A stretch of 64,000 nt of DNA from Marthasterias glacialis (GCA_911728455.2 OU452225.1:23718495-23782494); one strand, 5' to 3'. Shown: positions 12,801-24,771, numbered from the stretch's first letter. Numbers and translations: made by a program. Notes: generated from the letters alone by a model not told the origin.

Positions 12801-15800
12801 TTATTGGAATCGATTTCGTGAGGATAACAACATAAAACGAGTCAAACTAACGAATTCAGTTTGTTTTTCGATAATTGATTGATTTATTTTTATTTAATTT
12901 ACGGATAGTTCAGTTAAATCAACACACCTCAAAGGATCAAATTCGCTGTCTTTAAAATCGGTATACTTGTTTGGTCATATCCATGACAAAATCAAAACCT
13001 CAATTTGAGTGTGCCTGGTCACGTGGTTTGGGAGTTACAGGTCGTTGAACTTTTCACTAAACTTTGAAGGTTTGTACCTCCGGTTTGGAATGTCAGATTA
13101 AGATAACTTTTACCTAACAAAGCTCTTAACATGAGAAACAATCTACTGAGCATTTAAAATAGAAACAATTGAAGTTTCAACAAGAAATCATGCAAAAATC
13201 AAATTTGACCTATAATTCCACTTGTATCGCGAATGGAATTTAACAAAATCTTGTCAAAATAATTCTCGTGTGTTTAAGTGAATGTGCATGCAAAACCTCA
13301 TTAAGTTTAGACGGAGTGTATGTGACCATTTATATAGGAGCGGTGTAGCCAAAAAAAAAAAAAAAAAAAAAAAGGAAAGAAACAAGGAATCAGCGCCGTA
13401 ACTATAGGGTGATTTTTTTTTGGGGGGGGGGAGGGGGCACAAAGGGGGGCACCATTTTTCCTTGGGGAACTTTTGGCCAATTAAAATTGTAGTTTCCGTT
13501 GGTATTTTTCCTAAGCAAGCCCCCTTCTCAGCGCTATTCTGACGTTTTAAAAACATTGAAATTACGACGTAAAAGCTTATAAAATGTAACATTTTATTCA
13601 GGTAATTTTTAATTTCAAAAGTCCAGATTTCAAAAGGGGGGCACCCGGGGGAGGGAGGGGGGGGGGCACAGACATCAGTTGGGGGCACGTGCCCCCCGTG
13701 CCCCCCCCCCAAATCTTAGTTACGCCACTGAGCTGCATTAGGAATGTACACGTATACACCGCATGTATGTATACGTCTGAACTTGTTTTATGCAACTGCT
13801 TTATAGTTTGAGTGAATTAAGACAATTCCATCCCTCAAGCAATTTACCCTCTACCGACAGTGCATTTGATTCAGATTGTCACTGCCTAGAGAGAGACAGT
13901 TTCAAACGACGTACCAGATGATTATACTGACAAGCTTCATAATAGTCTCCATCAGCGAGTTGGCGAATGCCTTCAGTGGGTCTCCTTCTGGCCCCATGCG
14001 GCCGAGCACTATCCCCAAAATACAGGAAAACACCACGAGGCCCAACACGTTGCTCCGGTCCTGAAAGCCGCCCATGGACTGCAGCATAATCATTTTCTTC
14101 TCCGTCATGTTGCCCATGGTAGTGCCCCCAACGTCCGCCATGGCAGTTGGCATCATAGAGGGAGACATAGCGGTTGACATCATCATCTCATTGTCCGTCA
14201 TCATGACTTCCATTTGCTCTGTTTTGTACTGAAACGGAAAATGAAAACACCTAAAAAAACATACGTAAACGCGATCATACTTTAAACATTTATTAATGGC
14301 TTAAAAAACCCGTTTTTTATAGGTCCATTAAACAAAGCATGATTTATAGGTTTTCCCAGCCAATTTCCACCAAAGATAATTCAATTCAACACCCGGCCCA
14401 TTCAATTTCGTTTGAAAATGAATGCTTCGATGCATTTAACAGTAAAAATGAGCAATTCATTTGTTTAGCATTCACTGGTCAAATGAGATCATTCAATAGG
14501 TGGCAAAGATCATTCGTAAAAGCCAGCAGCATGGGGCTGATCAACCATAATATTAAATGCAATTTAAATCAATTATTTTTTAAAAATGTAGTAGGAATTC
14601 AACAGGAGAAGGGTGAACATGTGGTCTTGAATGCTCATAAATGAAATAGAATGACTTAAATGAATCTGGATGGGAAGACCGAAACCATGAGTGCACGAAA
14701 ACGAAATTGAAAGCAAAAGTAGCTAAAAAGAAACCCTAGTTTGAATGAATTAGGGTAAGAGTGTTTTAATAAAAGGGAATTATTTTTTTGCTGAAATTGA
14801 CCGAGAACCCCATATTTATTTAACATTTAACAATTTTTAATATCAACATTAGTAACAACAAAACCACACCATTAATAACAACTACCATATGAGCGTAAAC
14901 ACCACCATCACTACATGTAACAATAGCTGTACAGCAACAAGAGACTTGTTAGTGTTTACAACATTTGAAAAATAAAATCAATGATCCAGTGGTTGCAATT
15001 TGAAATAAATATGGAAACAAACAGACTCACTGTTCGAAAGCATGCCTCGATGATGTTTGGCGGGAACATGTTCCTTTGTACAAAATGAAGGAAATATAAG
15101 GAAAGAAAAATCAAATCAAATTCAAAGACGGCCATTGAAAGGTGTTCATGCATACAACTCGTGCAGCTCACTTTAGATTCAATGTGTTTAGTTTTTGTAT
15201 CTCTAAACAATTACATTTTATTTTTCGACAGACGAACAAAGGGAGACTTTTGGAGACTTTATGTAGTGGCAGAAGACCATCCTGGTAAATTCAACGCTCT
15301 CGGAAATTGATGCATGCTCCGAACCACGGTAAGCAAAGGAAATAGATTGGTCGCAGTAGACGCCATCTTTGATGACGTTTTCTATTTTGTCCTGTAGACT
15401 GGTCCCCGGTCCCTACATCGTTTTCTTTCTGACTGTATATAGGGACCGATAGTTACTACCGATATGGCGCTTTTGATTGGCTCTCGCTTGCACGTGCGCA
15501 GTACTGATGTTCTTTTGTTAGAGGTGACGTTGCTATGCTCGTGACGTGTGCATGTTGTTGTTTGCCACTAGCTCACGGTGTGTGTCGTAATCCTTCCCCC
15601 CAACATAGTTAAGCAGCCTTCAACACCAAACTTCAAGCTAAGTTTAGAAGAACATCGGAATAACGTTAGTATACATGGTGGTACATTCTGAGATTCTGTG
15701 TCAGCCATGTTTTGTGTAAAGGCCGCATTGCATTATGGGATTACATGGACCTATATTCTAATTCTAATTAGCATATACCTGGCAGAAATCTTCCAGGTAT

Positions 15801-18800
15801 AACACTAATCATCATAACCCGCTATTGGTCCCTATAGTAATACAGTCAGAATGAGAACGATGTAGGGACCGGGAACCAGTCTATAGCCGAGGTTAGTTCA
15901 AGTTAATTAAGCTGTATTACAGGGTAACGTTGCATTAGGGAGACGCACCTCATTCGGGCGACATTTTGGTATCACCCTAATGTTTTTACCATTTTTAAAC
16001 CAACATTTAATGTCACAAATAGCTTAAAACGCTTCCTCGTAGGCTCAATCAAGCAAACTTATAGAGCTTGGGAAGGGTGGAGTTTCAGAAATTGATGAAG
16101 TAGATGGTAAATGTTGTGCATAAGTCTTTGGAAAAGTCACCCTCGCCTAGAAATGTTCTTTTACATTCGTTGTTACGTTCTTCACGGTGTGGGGTTTGGG
16201 TTGGGGTGGGGTAGCCACTCCCACTGTTTCCCCCTTCTTGTCAGCCAGTAGTGGTGGCGCTGTTTGTGTTGTACACTACGCGATCCTGGCAGCCGAGAGT
16301 GCCTTGACTAAAGTCTAGGTGTTAAGGCCAGTCCAGCCGACTGTGCAGACCCTGGACATACGATGAGCACTTGTTAAATGCTTTTTTTTTTTAGTAGTGA
16401 GCTCCCTCCGAACCCCCTCTGATTCAAAACACCAATAAAGTTAACATTTTGAGTCTGCTTGACATGTGCACACCGTGTGCTGGTGATGTAAAGAAATTAA
16501 AACTGTTGAACCCACAGACTAACCTCGTTCAAATTTTCGGTCACAGATTTTGTTGTTGCAAGTTACGCTTCACACTGTTCTCACACAGCGGCGTAGACTG
16601 AGTTCTTTCAAGGGGTGGGGCGCGCTGTTATTGCCCTTCGGTGGGGCGCCCAGGGTCCATGTTTTTAATGAATTACATGTATCTGAGTTTTTGTCATGGG
16701 GGTGCACCTGGAAGGCACTGGGAATTTACGGGGGGCGCGTGCCCCAGGCTTCACCGCTGCACCGCCGTTCTCACGGTATTTGCAGGCAAGACTTAGCGGT
16801 TCGCTGCCTCTGACAAGAGCTGTTGTATCATGTATTGCAATTATAATGGTATTCTAGGTTTGTGCAAATATGTGCTAATTAAAAGACAACAAGACTGTTA
16901 CCTACATGCAATTCCCGTTATGTCAAGCCCCTGCTCAGCATCGGTAAGAAGAAAAACGTAAATGTTCACAGATTTACATATACCTTACACGGTATAAAGA
17001 TAATGACGGTAGAAAACTTGCCTTGAAATATTCCCGTCTGAAGTGTTATCGTTTTTAAATAATACAGGAAATAGATTCAAAAATAGTTTTCGTCTCAGTG
17101 AGACGAAATGCGTACAAAAATGCGGAGTGCATTTTTACCGTTTTCTCGCAAATGAAACAACAAAACGAGCTGACATTTTTACAGATTGGTTTTATTACAC
17201 ATTTCTTGATTTTTGTAAAGAATGGAAGCATTTACAGTCAGTTTACCAATGTTGAGCTGGGGCTTTAAAATGAGGGTGTCATAATTATAATATGATATGT
17301 TTGTCTTGTAACACTTTACATATACTCTGATGGTTTCAACCATACACCGTATTTGATGTATACTATAATATCGTCACCTTATTCACGAACAGCCACTTAT
17401 CTTTAAATCCCATGTTCAAAGAGGCGATTTTTCGTTTTCACGAACAGCCACTTATCTTTATATAATATTTAACCATATTTTAGCATTTCTCTATATAAAA
17501 AATATGATTCTATAGGTACGATTGTGTACTTGAGTATCATTTAACATCGCATTGGTGAAAATTAGTACTTATTTTACCTGCGGAACGACGTTTTAAACGC
17601 AAACAAAACTTCAACATTGATTATCTCAAAAACGTTGTTCTCGCCCACATAAAGGTAAAAGTGGCTGTTCGTAAAATGGTCCCCAATACAGAAACTAGTT
17701 TAGAATGTCTGGTTCTTTGGGCATGGCCGTTCCTTTGTTGTATCTATGCACCGTTGCACACGGTTGCTGCTTGCTGACAACGGCTTGTGAAGTGGCAATG
17801 TTTGTGTAGTTGCCCATGAACTGGAAAGCCAACAAAGCCACTCAGCTCCAGTTTGAAAAGAACATTCTCCAGGCAGTCTATTAACATATCAATGGCCAGT
17901 ATTTGGTGTCGGCGGGGTGCTATCATAGCAAAGTCTCTGAAGGTATTTATTTCCACAAAGGACATTTTGTGATTGATGTTCATTTCACGGCACTGTTTTC
18001 ACACACTTTTATTAAGGTTATTTATCGAAATAAAGTTCTCCCCGATCTTTAAACGCGCTGTTTCTTAACTTTGTACGAGATTGCATTCGCAAGTGTGACG
18101 TTGACTTCTCAGTAAACCACGCCCACTTTATACGCGTTTTTGGTGCAAACGTTTACCAGAAAGCCCAGAGAAAGTACAATGTGAGGCTGATGGGCGTGAT
18201 TGTGATGAATCGACTTAGCGATAGGAATTGGGAGGGAGAAGAACGTATAGGGAGGTGGGAGAATGTGGTAGGGGTAGGATGGTTCTTCGGTTTGTTTATC
18301 TATCCTATGATCTATTCGTAGGTGTGACGTCATTCCCCAGTAAGCCGCGCCCACTTCACACAACGTGGTCCCAACAATTATTTGTTATTTATTTTTTATT
18401 TAAACCATCTTTATTGAGGGTGACCCATCCAGCAGAAGCTGATCATTTGGGGTCCTCATTAAAAAAAGAAAAGAAATACATCAAGATCGTAATAGAAACA
18501 AAAACACAAACACAACAAAAAACTAAAAAATCATATTAGAGTTATCTTACAAAAAGAGATGCCACAACTGGAAATTACAAAGAAATTAGGAGACCAGAAG
18601 TATAGGAAATGCATTGGGCCAGTTTTTCTCTGAGGATTTATACATGAAAACAATTATTTTTTGACTTGGCTTTACCTTAGTAGATCCAGGACGGTGTGTT
18701 AAACAACAAAACGCGTCTCTTGAAGATGAGTATGGAAATGTTGAGACCAATAAACTCACTCCGCGGCAGTGAAGTTATCTGAGAAGTCCCTTCGATCTAC

Positions 18801-20454
18801 TAAGCGAAAGTAGTGGTAGTCCCAGCCAATTTCCTCCCTCCCCAGGAAATACTTAATAAGAAGGACAGTTCTTTACAGAACTAAGTTGTCCCCCCGAATT
18901 CCGAAATCTACTCCGCGGTAGTAGAATAATAACAGGACAAGTTCTCACAAGAACAATAGCAAAGTAGATATAATCACATGGTGTTACCGCAAACCAAATA
19001 TACATTGATACCTCACCATGCAATGCCTCAGAAACCAATCGAACACTAATCTTGTTTTTCACTTATAAAAAAAAGTTGCTGTAGCACAATATGCAGCCAA
19101 CTATGCGAGGAACACATCATGGGCAAACCCCCTTCTCTTAACGATAAGTGAACTGGGTTCCTAAAGACAACACGACGGGTCACGGCTTTACTTCCCATTC
19201 CAAGGACGAAACAATTTTATGGGACCCCGAACCCGGACTCGAATGCAACACCAGAGCTCGAGCACTACTCGGCCGTGGTGACACTCCATTTTTAAGGGGG
19301 CAAGGAACGCAGGTTGCGCATTGTGGCTTTGGGGTTTGGTTCCGCTATGTATATCTTACCTCAGGAGGTCCAGGATGGAATCCACCGTGTTGACGTGCTC
19401 GCTTTTCCCTGATCTATCAATCATTTCTGTTTCACCGGGGCTCCCTGGTCTGATTGCCATGACCATGATGATCCCGAGTATGACGGCCAATAGGGTAGTA
19501 GTGAAGTAGTACACTAAAGCCTAAGGGTTGGGCAAAGTACATTATAATAGTAAGAATATTTTAAAATGTTCAGAGCTTGTATTGTCCTTATAATTATGCA
19601 GTTGTTACAGTTGTGGCTGGTGTTATTGTTTTTGCAGATGTTGGTGTGCGTAACATTGGCAGGTTGAAAATAATTATACATGTGGATATATTTGCACATA
19701 CCTTACACGGTATAAAGATGATTATGGTGGAAAAATTAACGTGGAACATTTGTGCTTGAAATGTTTTAGTTTTGTTTTAAAGAAATGCGTAAAACAACTA
19801 GTTTTGATCTCGCGAGGTAATGTTGTTGCTGTGTTTGGTAGCGTCGCAGATGGTGCCATGGTTGGGGTCTTGCGTTGCTGTCACAGCATTGTCATTGTTG
19901 TCAAGTTCTTGGTAATGGTTAGTCTTATATTGCAGTCTTCCATTGGTTTTGTTGCTTGCCGGCAACTTGTGTCATTTCTTGCTGTTTTACAAAGGTTATT
20001 TATTTTCTTGCTTTGATTATTTGTGTCGTTGCGCCAATTGTTGTGACTGGACTTATCTGGAGAGATGTTGGAGTTGTTATTGTTGCTTTCATTTATTGCG
20101 CTTTCTCACCTTAAGTCCCAGGACTCCTGAAACCCGCTTGTCTAGTGAAGACATTCCCGCCACCAGGCTGGATACGATCAGAGGTACGATGATCATCTTC
20201 AGCATATTTAGGAAGAGGGTACCGGGGAAGGAGATGTATGAAATATCCTTGGGACTTAACTGGATGTCGGTGCAGAACTTGATGATGAAGCCAATACCGA
20301 CACCGAGGATCAACGAGATGAGCAGGAGCAAGACCAGGAGGTTGCGCCGCAAGAAGCTGCCGCAACAGGTACGCCAGGACCCCTGGGAGCCAGGGTCGTC
20401 CACCAGCTCGGTCTTACCGTTGTCAGTCTCCTTCATCTGCTCAATATCACTCAT
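6820..20454 (-). CDS. SLC1A: SLC1 family excitatory amino acid (glutamate/aspartate) transporter, complete
   Basis: Sodium-coupled plasma-membrane carrier that takes up glutamate or aspartate. Eight exons in transcript order: 20454-20110, 19520-19360, 15073-15031, 14228-13915, 12763-12530, 11614-11420, 10252-10118, 6997-6820. All junctions are GT-AG with matching phases. They sum to 1605 bases, 534 residues, close to the usual 520-570. The start has a strong context (gccaccatgag). Domains: TM1 near 38-60; VYYFTTT near 118-124; a methionine-rich extracellular loop near 184-235; HP1 SSSATLP (365-371); TM7 NMDGT (399-403); AAGIPQAG in HP2 (441-448); and IDWFLDRIRTT in TM8 (472-482). Arg480 sits where EAATs bind the acidic side chain; neutral-amino-acid ASCT paralogues lack it, so an acidic substrate is expected. 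The sequence does not decide between EAAT1, 2 and 3. Introns hold a 68-bp satellite, SINEs and several MITEs. Confidence 0.96.
7921..8107. repeat. MITE-like inverted repeat in last SLC1 intron
   Basis: Left end gggcctcgtttcataaagc pairs with right end gctttatgaaattggcccc, and inner tgctaagcaaaaa-type runs are also inverted. It belongs to a broad group with ends like gggcccaatttcatgg, also seen at 37216-37348 and as a half-copy near 21243. Confidence 0.65.
8561..9560. repeat. Tandem satellite, 68-bp unit, about 14.5 copies
   Basis: A 68-base unit beginning atggtggagatacaatctag and containing ggtttgcagtaacaccatgt repeats head to tail at 8561, 8629, 8697 and so on to 9445, with a decayed copy from 9513. 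Central units differ by only one or two bases, while outer ones are more diverged. It lies in the last intron of the SLC1 gene. A lone inverted monomer is found at about 18965-19025. Confidence 0.95.
10467..10648. repeat. Long perfect palindrome (foldback element), copy 1
   Basis: Arms of about 70 bases run from ataaatttcaatttgtctta through accgatgtgtgataagcact to the loop, and back as the exact complement, around a short centre in which aaaccacagg and ccctgtggttt also pair. The outer motif accgatgtgtg-taagcactgtat is shared with the foldback at 20661-20906, so it is a family. It sits in the intron between exons 6 and 7 of the SLC1 gene. Confidence 0.85.
10649..11419. other. SLC1 intron sequence
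   Basis: Intron between exons 6 and 7 of the transporter, to the right of the palindrome. Plus-strand open frames at 11225-11413 and across exon 6 are chance or antisense. No repeat with defined ends was recognised here. Confidence 0.4.
11930..12070. repeat. Dispersed repeat shared with 3738-4260
   Basis: Contains ggcagcagac, ccatcgttctcggaaa, atttaagcaatgacgatt and cctatcgttccaaagtc in the same order as the element left of 4260. It is directly followed by the SINE at 12100-12300. Confidence 0.45.
12100..12300 (-). repeat. tRNA-derived SINE, copy 2
   Basis: On the minus strand the box B-like gtgggttcgagtctc follows ccgagtcatcac, and downstream come tgtcctttagtaagac and attgctcc, which parallel the other SINE copies in this window. 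The 5' head is partly missing. It lies in the SLC1 intron between exons 5 and 6. Confidence 0.6.
12305..12502. repeat. Two-copy tandem duplication, 99-bp unit
   Basis: gttaaaatttgagattttaa begins at 12305 and again at 12404, and the text continues nearly identically through cagtaaaattaacttgtacc and gagaactatta. It ends about 28 bases before the donor side of SLC1 exon 5, so it approaches a splice site without touching the exon. Confidence 0.9.
12764..13390. other. SLC1 intron between exons 4 and 5
   Basis: Non-coding AT-rich sequence with a poly(A) run at 13351-13373. No gene signal. Confidence 0.4.
13391..13730. repeat. hAT-like MITE, copy 1
   Basis: Left end cagcgccgtaactataggg and right end (read inward) cagtggcgtaactaagattt are imperfect inverted repeats, with G-rich/C-rich subterminal runs and ggggcac / gtgcccc motifs. 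Relatives with the same ends occur at 16585-16766 and 41830-42044, and fragments occur near 36417 and 43220. Minus-strand open frames across it only read these G/C tracts. Confidence 0.7.
14229..15030. other. SLC1 intron between exons 3 and 4
   Basis: AT-rich intron. A 101-codon plus-strand frame at 14339-14644 has no recognisable domain or splice context and is treated as chance. Confidence 0.4.
15394..15885. repeat. MITE with about 55-bp terminal inverted repeats
   Basis: Starts tagactggtccccggtccct and ends with the complement (gggaccgggaaccagtcta). The pairing continues inward through acatcgtt, ctgactgtat and tagggacc. The interior holds no coding sequence. It lies in SLC1 intron 2. Confidence 0.85.
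16585..16766. repeat. hAT-like MITE, copy 2
   Basis: Begins acagcggcgtag. The right end carries caccgctgcaccgcc, an imperfect inverted match. It is flanked by the exact 8-base duplication gttctcac (16577-16584 and 16767-16774), the target-site length of hAT elements. The interior shares ccatgtttttaatgaattac with the copy at 41830-42044. Confidence 0.7.
16927..17264. repeat. MITE family C, copy 2
   Basis: Begins gcccctgctcagcatcggta and ends taccaatgttgagctggggc, inverted repeats matching the copy at 5281-5596. The right side has the TTAA flank; the left one reads TCAA, a probable point change. The interior has gtctcagtgagac. It lies in SLC1 intron 2. Confidence 0.75.
17265..18089. other. SLC1 intron 2, unclassified
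   Basis: Two direct copies of cacgaacagccacttatctt occur near 17391 and 17438. A 79-codon minus-strand frame at 17744-17983 has no recognisable domain. Nothing further is supported. Confidence 0.35.
18095..18365. repeat. Direct repeats flanking about 190 bases
   Basis: gtgtgacg...cagtaaaccacgcccacttt near 18095 and gtgtgacg...cagtaagccgcgcccacttc near 18320 are about 40-base direct repeats. This could be a small LTR-like or Helitron-related relic, but no further diagnostic feature is visible. Confidence 0.4.
18690..19060. repeat. Hairpin-rich dispersed repeat carrying one 68-bp-satellite monomer
   Basis: Contains short perfect hairpins ctactccgcggtagtag, acagttctttacagaact and aagttctcacaagaac. 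Then comes an inverted, diverged monomer of the satellite at 8561-9560 (acatggtgttaccgcaaacc ... ctcaccatgcaatgc). Hairpins beside a tandem-repeat seed suggest a non-autonomous Helitron-like element; that class assignment is an inference. Confidence 0.55.
19180..19290 (-). repeat. tRNA-derived SINE fragment, copy 3
   Basis: Read on the minus strand it gives caccacggccgagtagtgct, then gagctctggtg and a box B-like gcattcgagtccgggttcg. It resembles a tRNA head with a long variable arm. It lies about 70 bases downstream of the donor of SLC1 exon 2. Confidence 0.5.
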
Positions 20455-20660
20455 GGTGGCGTCTATGGTTGCTCACGAACAGAAGCTGAAACCAAACCAA
20501 TTATAAGAGTTAAATTACTGAAACGGGTTGGTATACATGTATTTATAAAGGCTTGCTGTAACAGAAATGTTGCCGAAAGGCTGTTAATTTCTTTGGTGCT
20601 AAAATGTCCGTAGTACATTACCAAAGAACTTTTTTTTATTATTTGTAATTTTTACCCATA

Positions 20661-20906
20661 CACCGATGTGTGTTAAGCACTGTATATTCGGTACTTTCCT
20701 GTGAAAAAAACGTATTTTATTGTCATAAAGACAGTCTGGGCATTCAATCGAAACGTCGAGTGAGTTAGCGAACCATCATCTCAGGAGCCATGAAATTGGG
20801 CCATTGCACATTGTACGGTTGGCTAACTCACTCGACGTTTCGATTGAATGCCCAGACTGTCTTCACAGGAAAGTACCGAGTATACAGTGCTTAACACACA
20901 TCGGTT
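20661..20906. repeat. Long palindrome (foldback element), copy 2
   Basis: Outer arms caccgatgtgtgttaagcac / gtgcttaacacacatcggt enclose inner arms with gacagtctgggcattcaatc and gaaacgtcgagtgagttagc and their complements. The outer motif is the same as in the palindrome at 10467-10648. It sits about 205 bases upstream of the SLC1 start codon, so it may lie in the promoter or 5' UTR region. Confidence 0.85.
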
Positions 20907-22244
20907 GAACCAACATCACATCATTGATGGGTGTTTCAATGCCGGTTTATCATTCAGTCAGGCTCTGGTTTTCTGTCAGTCTCTGGTAGGACTCGGCTGA
21001 AAAAAGTAAACTGTAGACCCCAGTTTTCCAAGCTCTTTCAGAACAATTGGCGCTTACAGTAGCATGAATATCCACACTTAACGTAAGCACATTTCACAGG
21101 TCAGCAAGACATTTTTGCTTGTGTGCATGCGTACTCCACGTCACTTGGAGATTGTCGCACACACAGCAAGCGTAGAATTGGCGCTTTTTCTGTTGGCGTA
21201 TAGAATGGTGACCGTATAGGCGCAAAATTCAGCGGCAAGCAGAGCCATGAAATTGGGCCATTTTACTACGGCACTTTTAATTGACTGCAGGTTAAATGAT
21301 GTGACCGAATGCCACTGCCATTATGGACTCGATGGCACTAAGGTAAATAATTAGACAGTTGAACGCCCCGCCCGCTCCCACAGCACCAGAAAAACAGTTT
21401 CATGTGGATGCGTGGGGCCGATAAAAACCTGTGTATATTTGCTCGTATTAAAACCTATAAGATGTTTGCACCACCAGAGAAGCTGGGAGTTGTCCACAAC
21501 AAATAAGAGAATTATAGCCAAATATTTGATCACTCGCAGAGTGTCTGAACTATCACCCAGTGCGAAAAGGGAGGGTGGTGCGAGGAAACTTGACTCATGA
21601 AGATGATGTGCACATCCCAGTCGTAAGATTGAAATTCTAAATCTTCACATACTTGGGCCTGATACTTCACGGAGGCAATTGCCTTCGTTGCCCCTGGTCA
21701 TTGCCTTGGTGTCCTTGTATAGCATTCAAATAGAAATAGACAGTTTCCGCATGGAGGTGCCCTTTATCGAGAAGAAAATGCCTTGGTGCCCTTGCCCTTT
21801 TGAAGAACGGAGAAGCAATCAGGCCTGCATACTTAATACAGATAACTTACATGGTTCAAGATAGTCACAATGGGAAAACTTCCATTGGACTGTTTTTTTT
21901 TAATGCTGTAGGTTTTGAAAAACGAGTCTAAAACACGATGTGTGAAAACAGTGAAAACATTTTTTTTCTCTCGTTACTGGTGAGCGATTGAGCTCAAACT
22001 TTCTCACAGATTTCTGTTATTCCAGGTTTTTGTTGGATCTTGTAAATTGCGGTTACTGTTCATTGGCTATTTCCAGTGTTGCCCATGTGCACTAAATGGG
22101 TGCATCATTGTTTTACAAAACAGTTTGTCCATTTCAATCTAATTTTCAATACAACACATTTGTGGAAATTTTGCTAAGTTATAGGAGGCCACGTTTGTTA
22201 CGCACCATTATGTTCGACATGAACTATTGCGTTAGACGACAATT
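20907..22244. other. Intergenic DNA upstream of SLC1
   Basis: No coding signal. 21170-21262 ends in ggcaagcagagccatgaaat-tgggcc, the terminus of the MITE group with gggcccaatttcatggc ends, so part of this stretch is probably a degraded copy. Short open frames have no recognisable domain. Confidence 0.4.
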
Positions 22245-22369
22245 TTGAATCATTATGCCCGACCCATTGTGCCCGAAGAACGATCATGTCCGACCCATTG
22301 TGTCCGACGGACATAATGGGTCGGGCATAATGGTTTGTCGGACACAATGGGTCGGGCATAATGATTCAA
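22245..22369. repeat. Nested inverted repeat
   Basis: ttgaatcattatgcccgacc at the left pairs with ggtcgggcataatgattcaa at the right. Inside, cccattgtg(t)ccgac and its complement recur, giving at least four copies of the cgacccattgtg / cacaatgggtcg core in alternating orientation. A foldback element or nested duplications. Confidence 0.8.
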
Positions 22370-22570
22370 CATTTTCTTGGAAACCAGTTTTAACTGTTTA
22401 AGGTAAATAAGTGGAATTATAATAACTCAATCAATCAATAAGAACTTCATCAACAATCTTAATTTTTTTTTAATGATAATCTTCATAGCATGCAACTATT
22501 TAGATATGGATGTACTTCCGTTGTGTGCTGTCAAAGTATTGAAAACTTAAAGCCCCACACTGCAGCGATT

Positions 22571-22704
22571 GGGGTGTTAAATTTATTATCTTGGACAAGA
22601 CCATGACAACACTGACATGGTGTTAGTTTTACCAACGATACAGCAATGGGGATTACTAACACCATGTCGGTGTTGTCACATACCAAGAGAATTCATTTAA
22701 CACC
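22571..22704. repeat. MITE-like inverted repeat
   Basis: ggggtgttaaattt...caacactgacatggtgttag pairs with ctaacaccatgtcggtgttg...catttaacaccc over arms of roughly 50 bases. No coding content. Confidence 0.75.
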
Positions 22705-24771
22705 CATGTTTTTGCCGGGTACGCCTCTTTGAACACCTGTTTTGATCCAAAGGCTGTCATAACATTTCACCGCTTGGGCTTATTAGGTTGTCACACCTTA
22801 GTCAAACTCTGTTATCGTTTCATCACCACGAAATGATATTGTCATGTTAAACTACATTTTTTTCGGAACAGTTAACCCCATGCCGCAATGTTACCGTTGA
22901 TGTTCGAAATTCAAGGTTGTTCCTGGTACCCCGATCCTCCATTCCACAACGATATAGCAACATCACACTACACCCTGGCCCTACTACATGCCTGTTTTAT
23001 TCACCTCAATAAAAAGTTGTGTTAAAAGGAGATTTTGTTTACTCCGTGACCTTTTTTTTAAAGAAAACTTTTTTTTGTAAGAATTGTAATGCTTGTCTCG
23101 GTTTAGTTGTACACAATAGTAAAACTTTATATCTAAAAGTAGTAACTCTTATTTTCTCACCCCAAAAGGGCCGTGTTGTGATAAATAGCATTGGGGACCA
23201 AGCTGGAATTTCACAGTTGAAATTTCGTAACAGATACTTTGTTATCCATTTCAATAAGATCTTGTTTTGGGGAGACTATTTTGTTTTGCTCTGGTGATCT
23301 CTTGAAAAATAATCCATTTGACTATGACAGAAATATCCACGTCTATTAGAAAAAGCAATTAGAGAACAAAATGATTCAAATTTATATAGGGTTATTGGAA
23401 CTGACTCCATTTCACGAACTCCGTAATGCTCGATCTTTTTTCCCGGACATGAACTATTTCAAAAGAAATTTGTTTGACAAACGTTGTAAACGAAGTATGA
23501 CGATTCGGTCCGTTTAAATCCAACGGATCAATGCCTCTCTGAAATCATTTTCAAAGGGTTTGTGTGATTTATAGCTTTCGGCGGCGGCACTGGCGCGAAA
23601 GAAGTTGGTAATTGTTTGTTGTTGCTGTGCGTATACAATTTAATACCTTAAGAGAGATTTTTGGACGGACGGTGCGAAAGTACAAACATCTATGCAATCG
23701 TGATCATGTTTGCTACATCGCAAATGTATGAAAACAATATTTGCAATGTGTGATGTCACCATAACAATTTCAACTTCTGGATGAACAAATTATTATTATT
23801 GTTTTTATTTATCCGAATGCATATATAATCCTCAAACATTCATGTTTCGCATAATGTCTTCCAATCCAGACGGGAAAAGTCCTGGATTTGAAGCCGCGCT
23901 GTGGCAGTTTGAAGTTCGTTAAAAAGACAAATTGCAGGACGGTCAGTCCAAACTCTCACTGATTATAACATTTATAATCAGTACTCATCCTCAAATTCTG
24001 TCAAAACTAACTGTCAGAGTCAAGATAAAAGCTTTTGAAGACTCCACAATCACCAGTGGTTAATATGAATGCAGGAATCAAAATAAGCCCAACATGATAG
24101 TGCACAAAATCCTTTACAGAACATAAGCAGTTCCTCGATGTAATTTTTATAAAATGGATCTGCCACCTAATTTTAATGAAATGTTCACAGGGTCAGCAAG
24201 TTGATTGCATTGTTTACCGTATTTCTTTTGAAAGCAGACACCGATAACGAACTTTTCTCAACGCTTATTACATATCAGTCCTCGAAATCAATGTAGAAAA
24301 TTTCGCTGAATCACCCTCTTAAAAGTAAAATGAGCATCATTGGCATTTCCCAAATGAAAAATCGACGAGTCTGCCCTTCGCTCTGTACTCAATCACAAAG
24401 TATCCGTGTGTGACCTAGACTCTAGTGTTGTCAATAGTCAAACTTGCTAACGACGTAATTCGTTCACGACACCTAGCTTCACCAACATTTCGATTGGTTG
24501 ATTTCTTTGGGTCATGTCCGAAGGTCTTCCAACCAGCAGAAAAACAACAAAGACATTTTGTTAATGACGTCATCTAGTACTGTACGCATGTATATAATAT
24601 CATGTTTATCATTTTTTTCCGGGAAGAAACATTTTTGTAACACAAAAGTGGAGCTAATGACTTGGGTAAATAAAAAAAAAGGTCAGAGTATGTTTCAATT
24701 AACCTTAATGGCAAGAAAGATATAAATGGCCGATTTAAAATAGGCACAAAAGGCGTATTTGCGGACACTAA
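22705..24771. other. Intergenic DNA, no gene seen
   Basis: AT-rich. Open frames at 23019-23297 and 24498-24725 are low in complexity and resemble no family. No splice-supported exon or repeat with defined ends was found. Confidence 0.4.

Noticed and set aside
13254..13712. 152-codon minus-strand open frame with Pro-rich stretches
   Set aside because: It reads through the G/C tracts and poly(A) of a hAT-like MITE inside an SLC1 intron; composition artefact.
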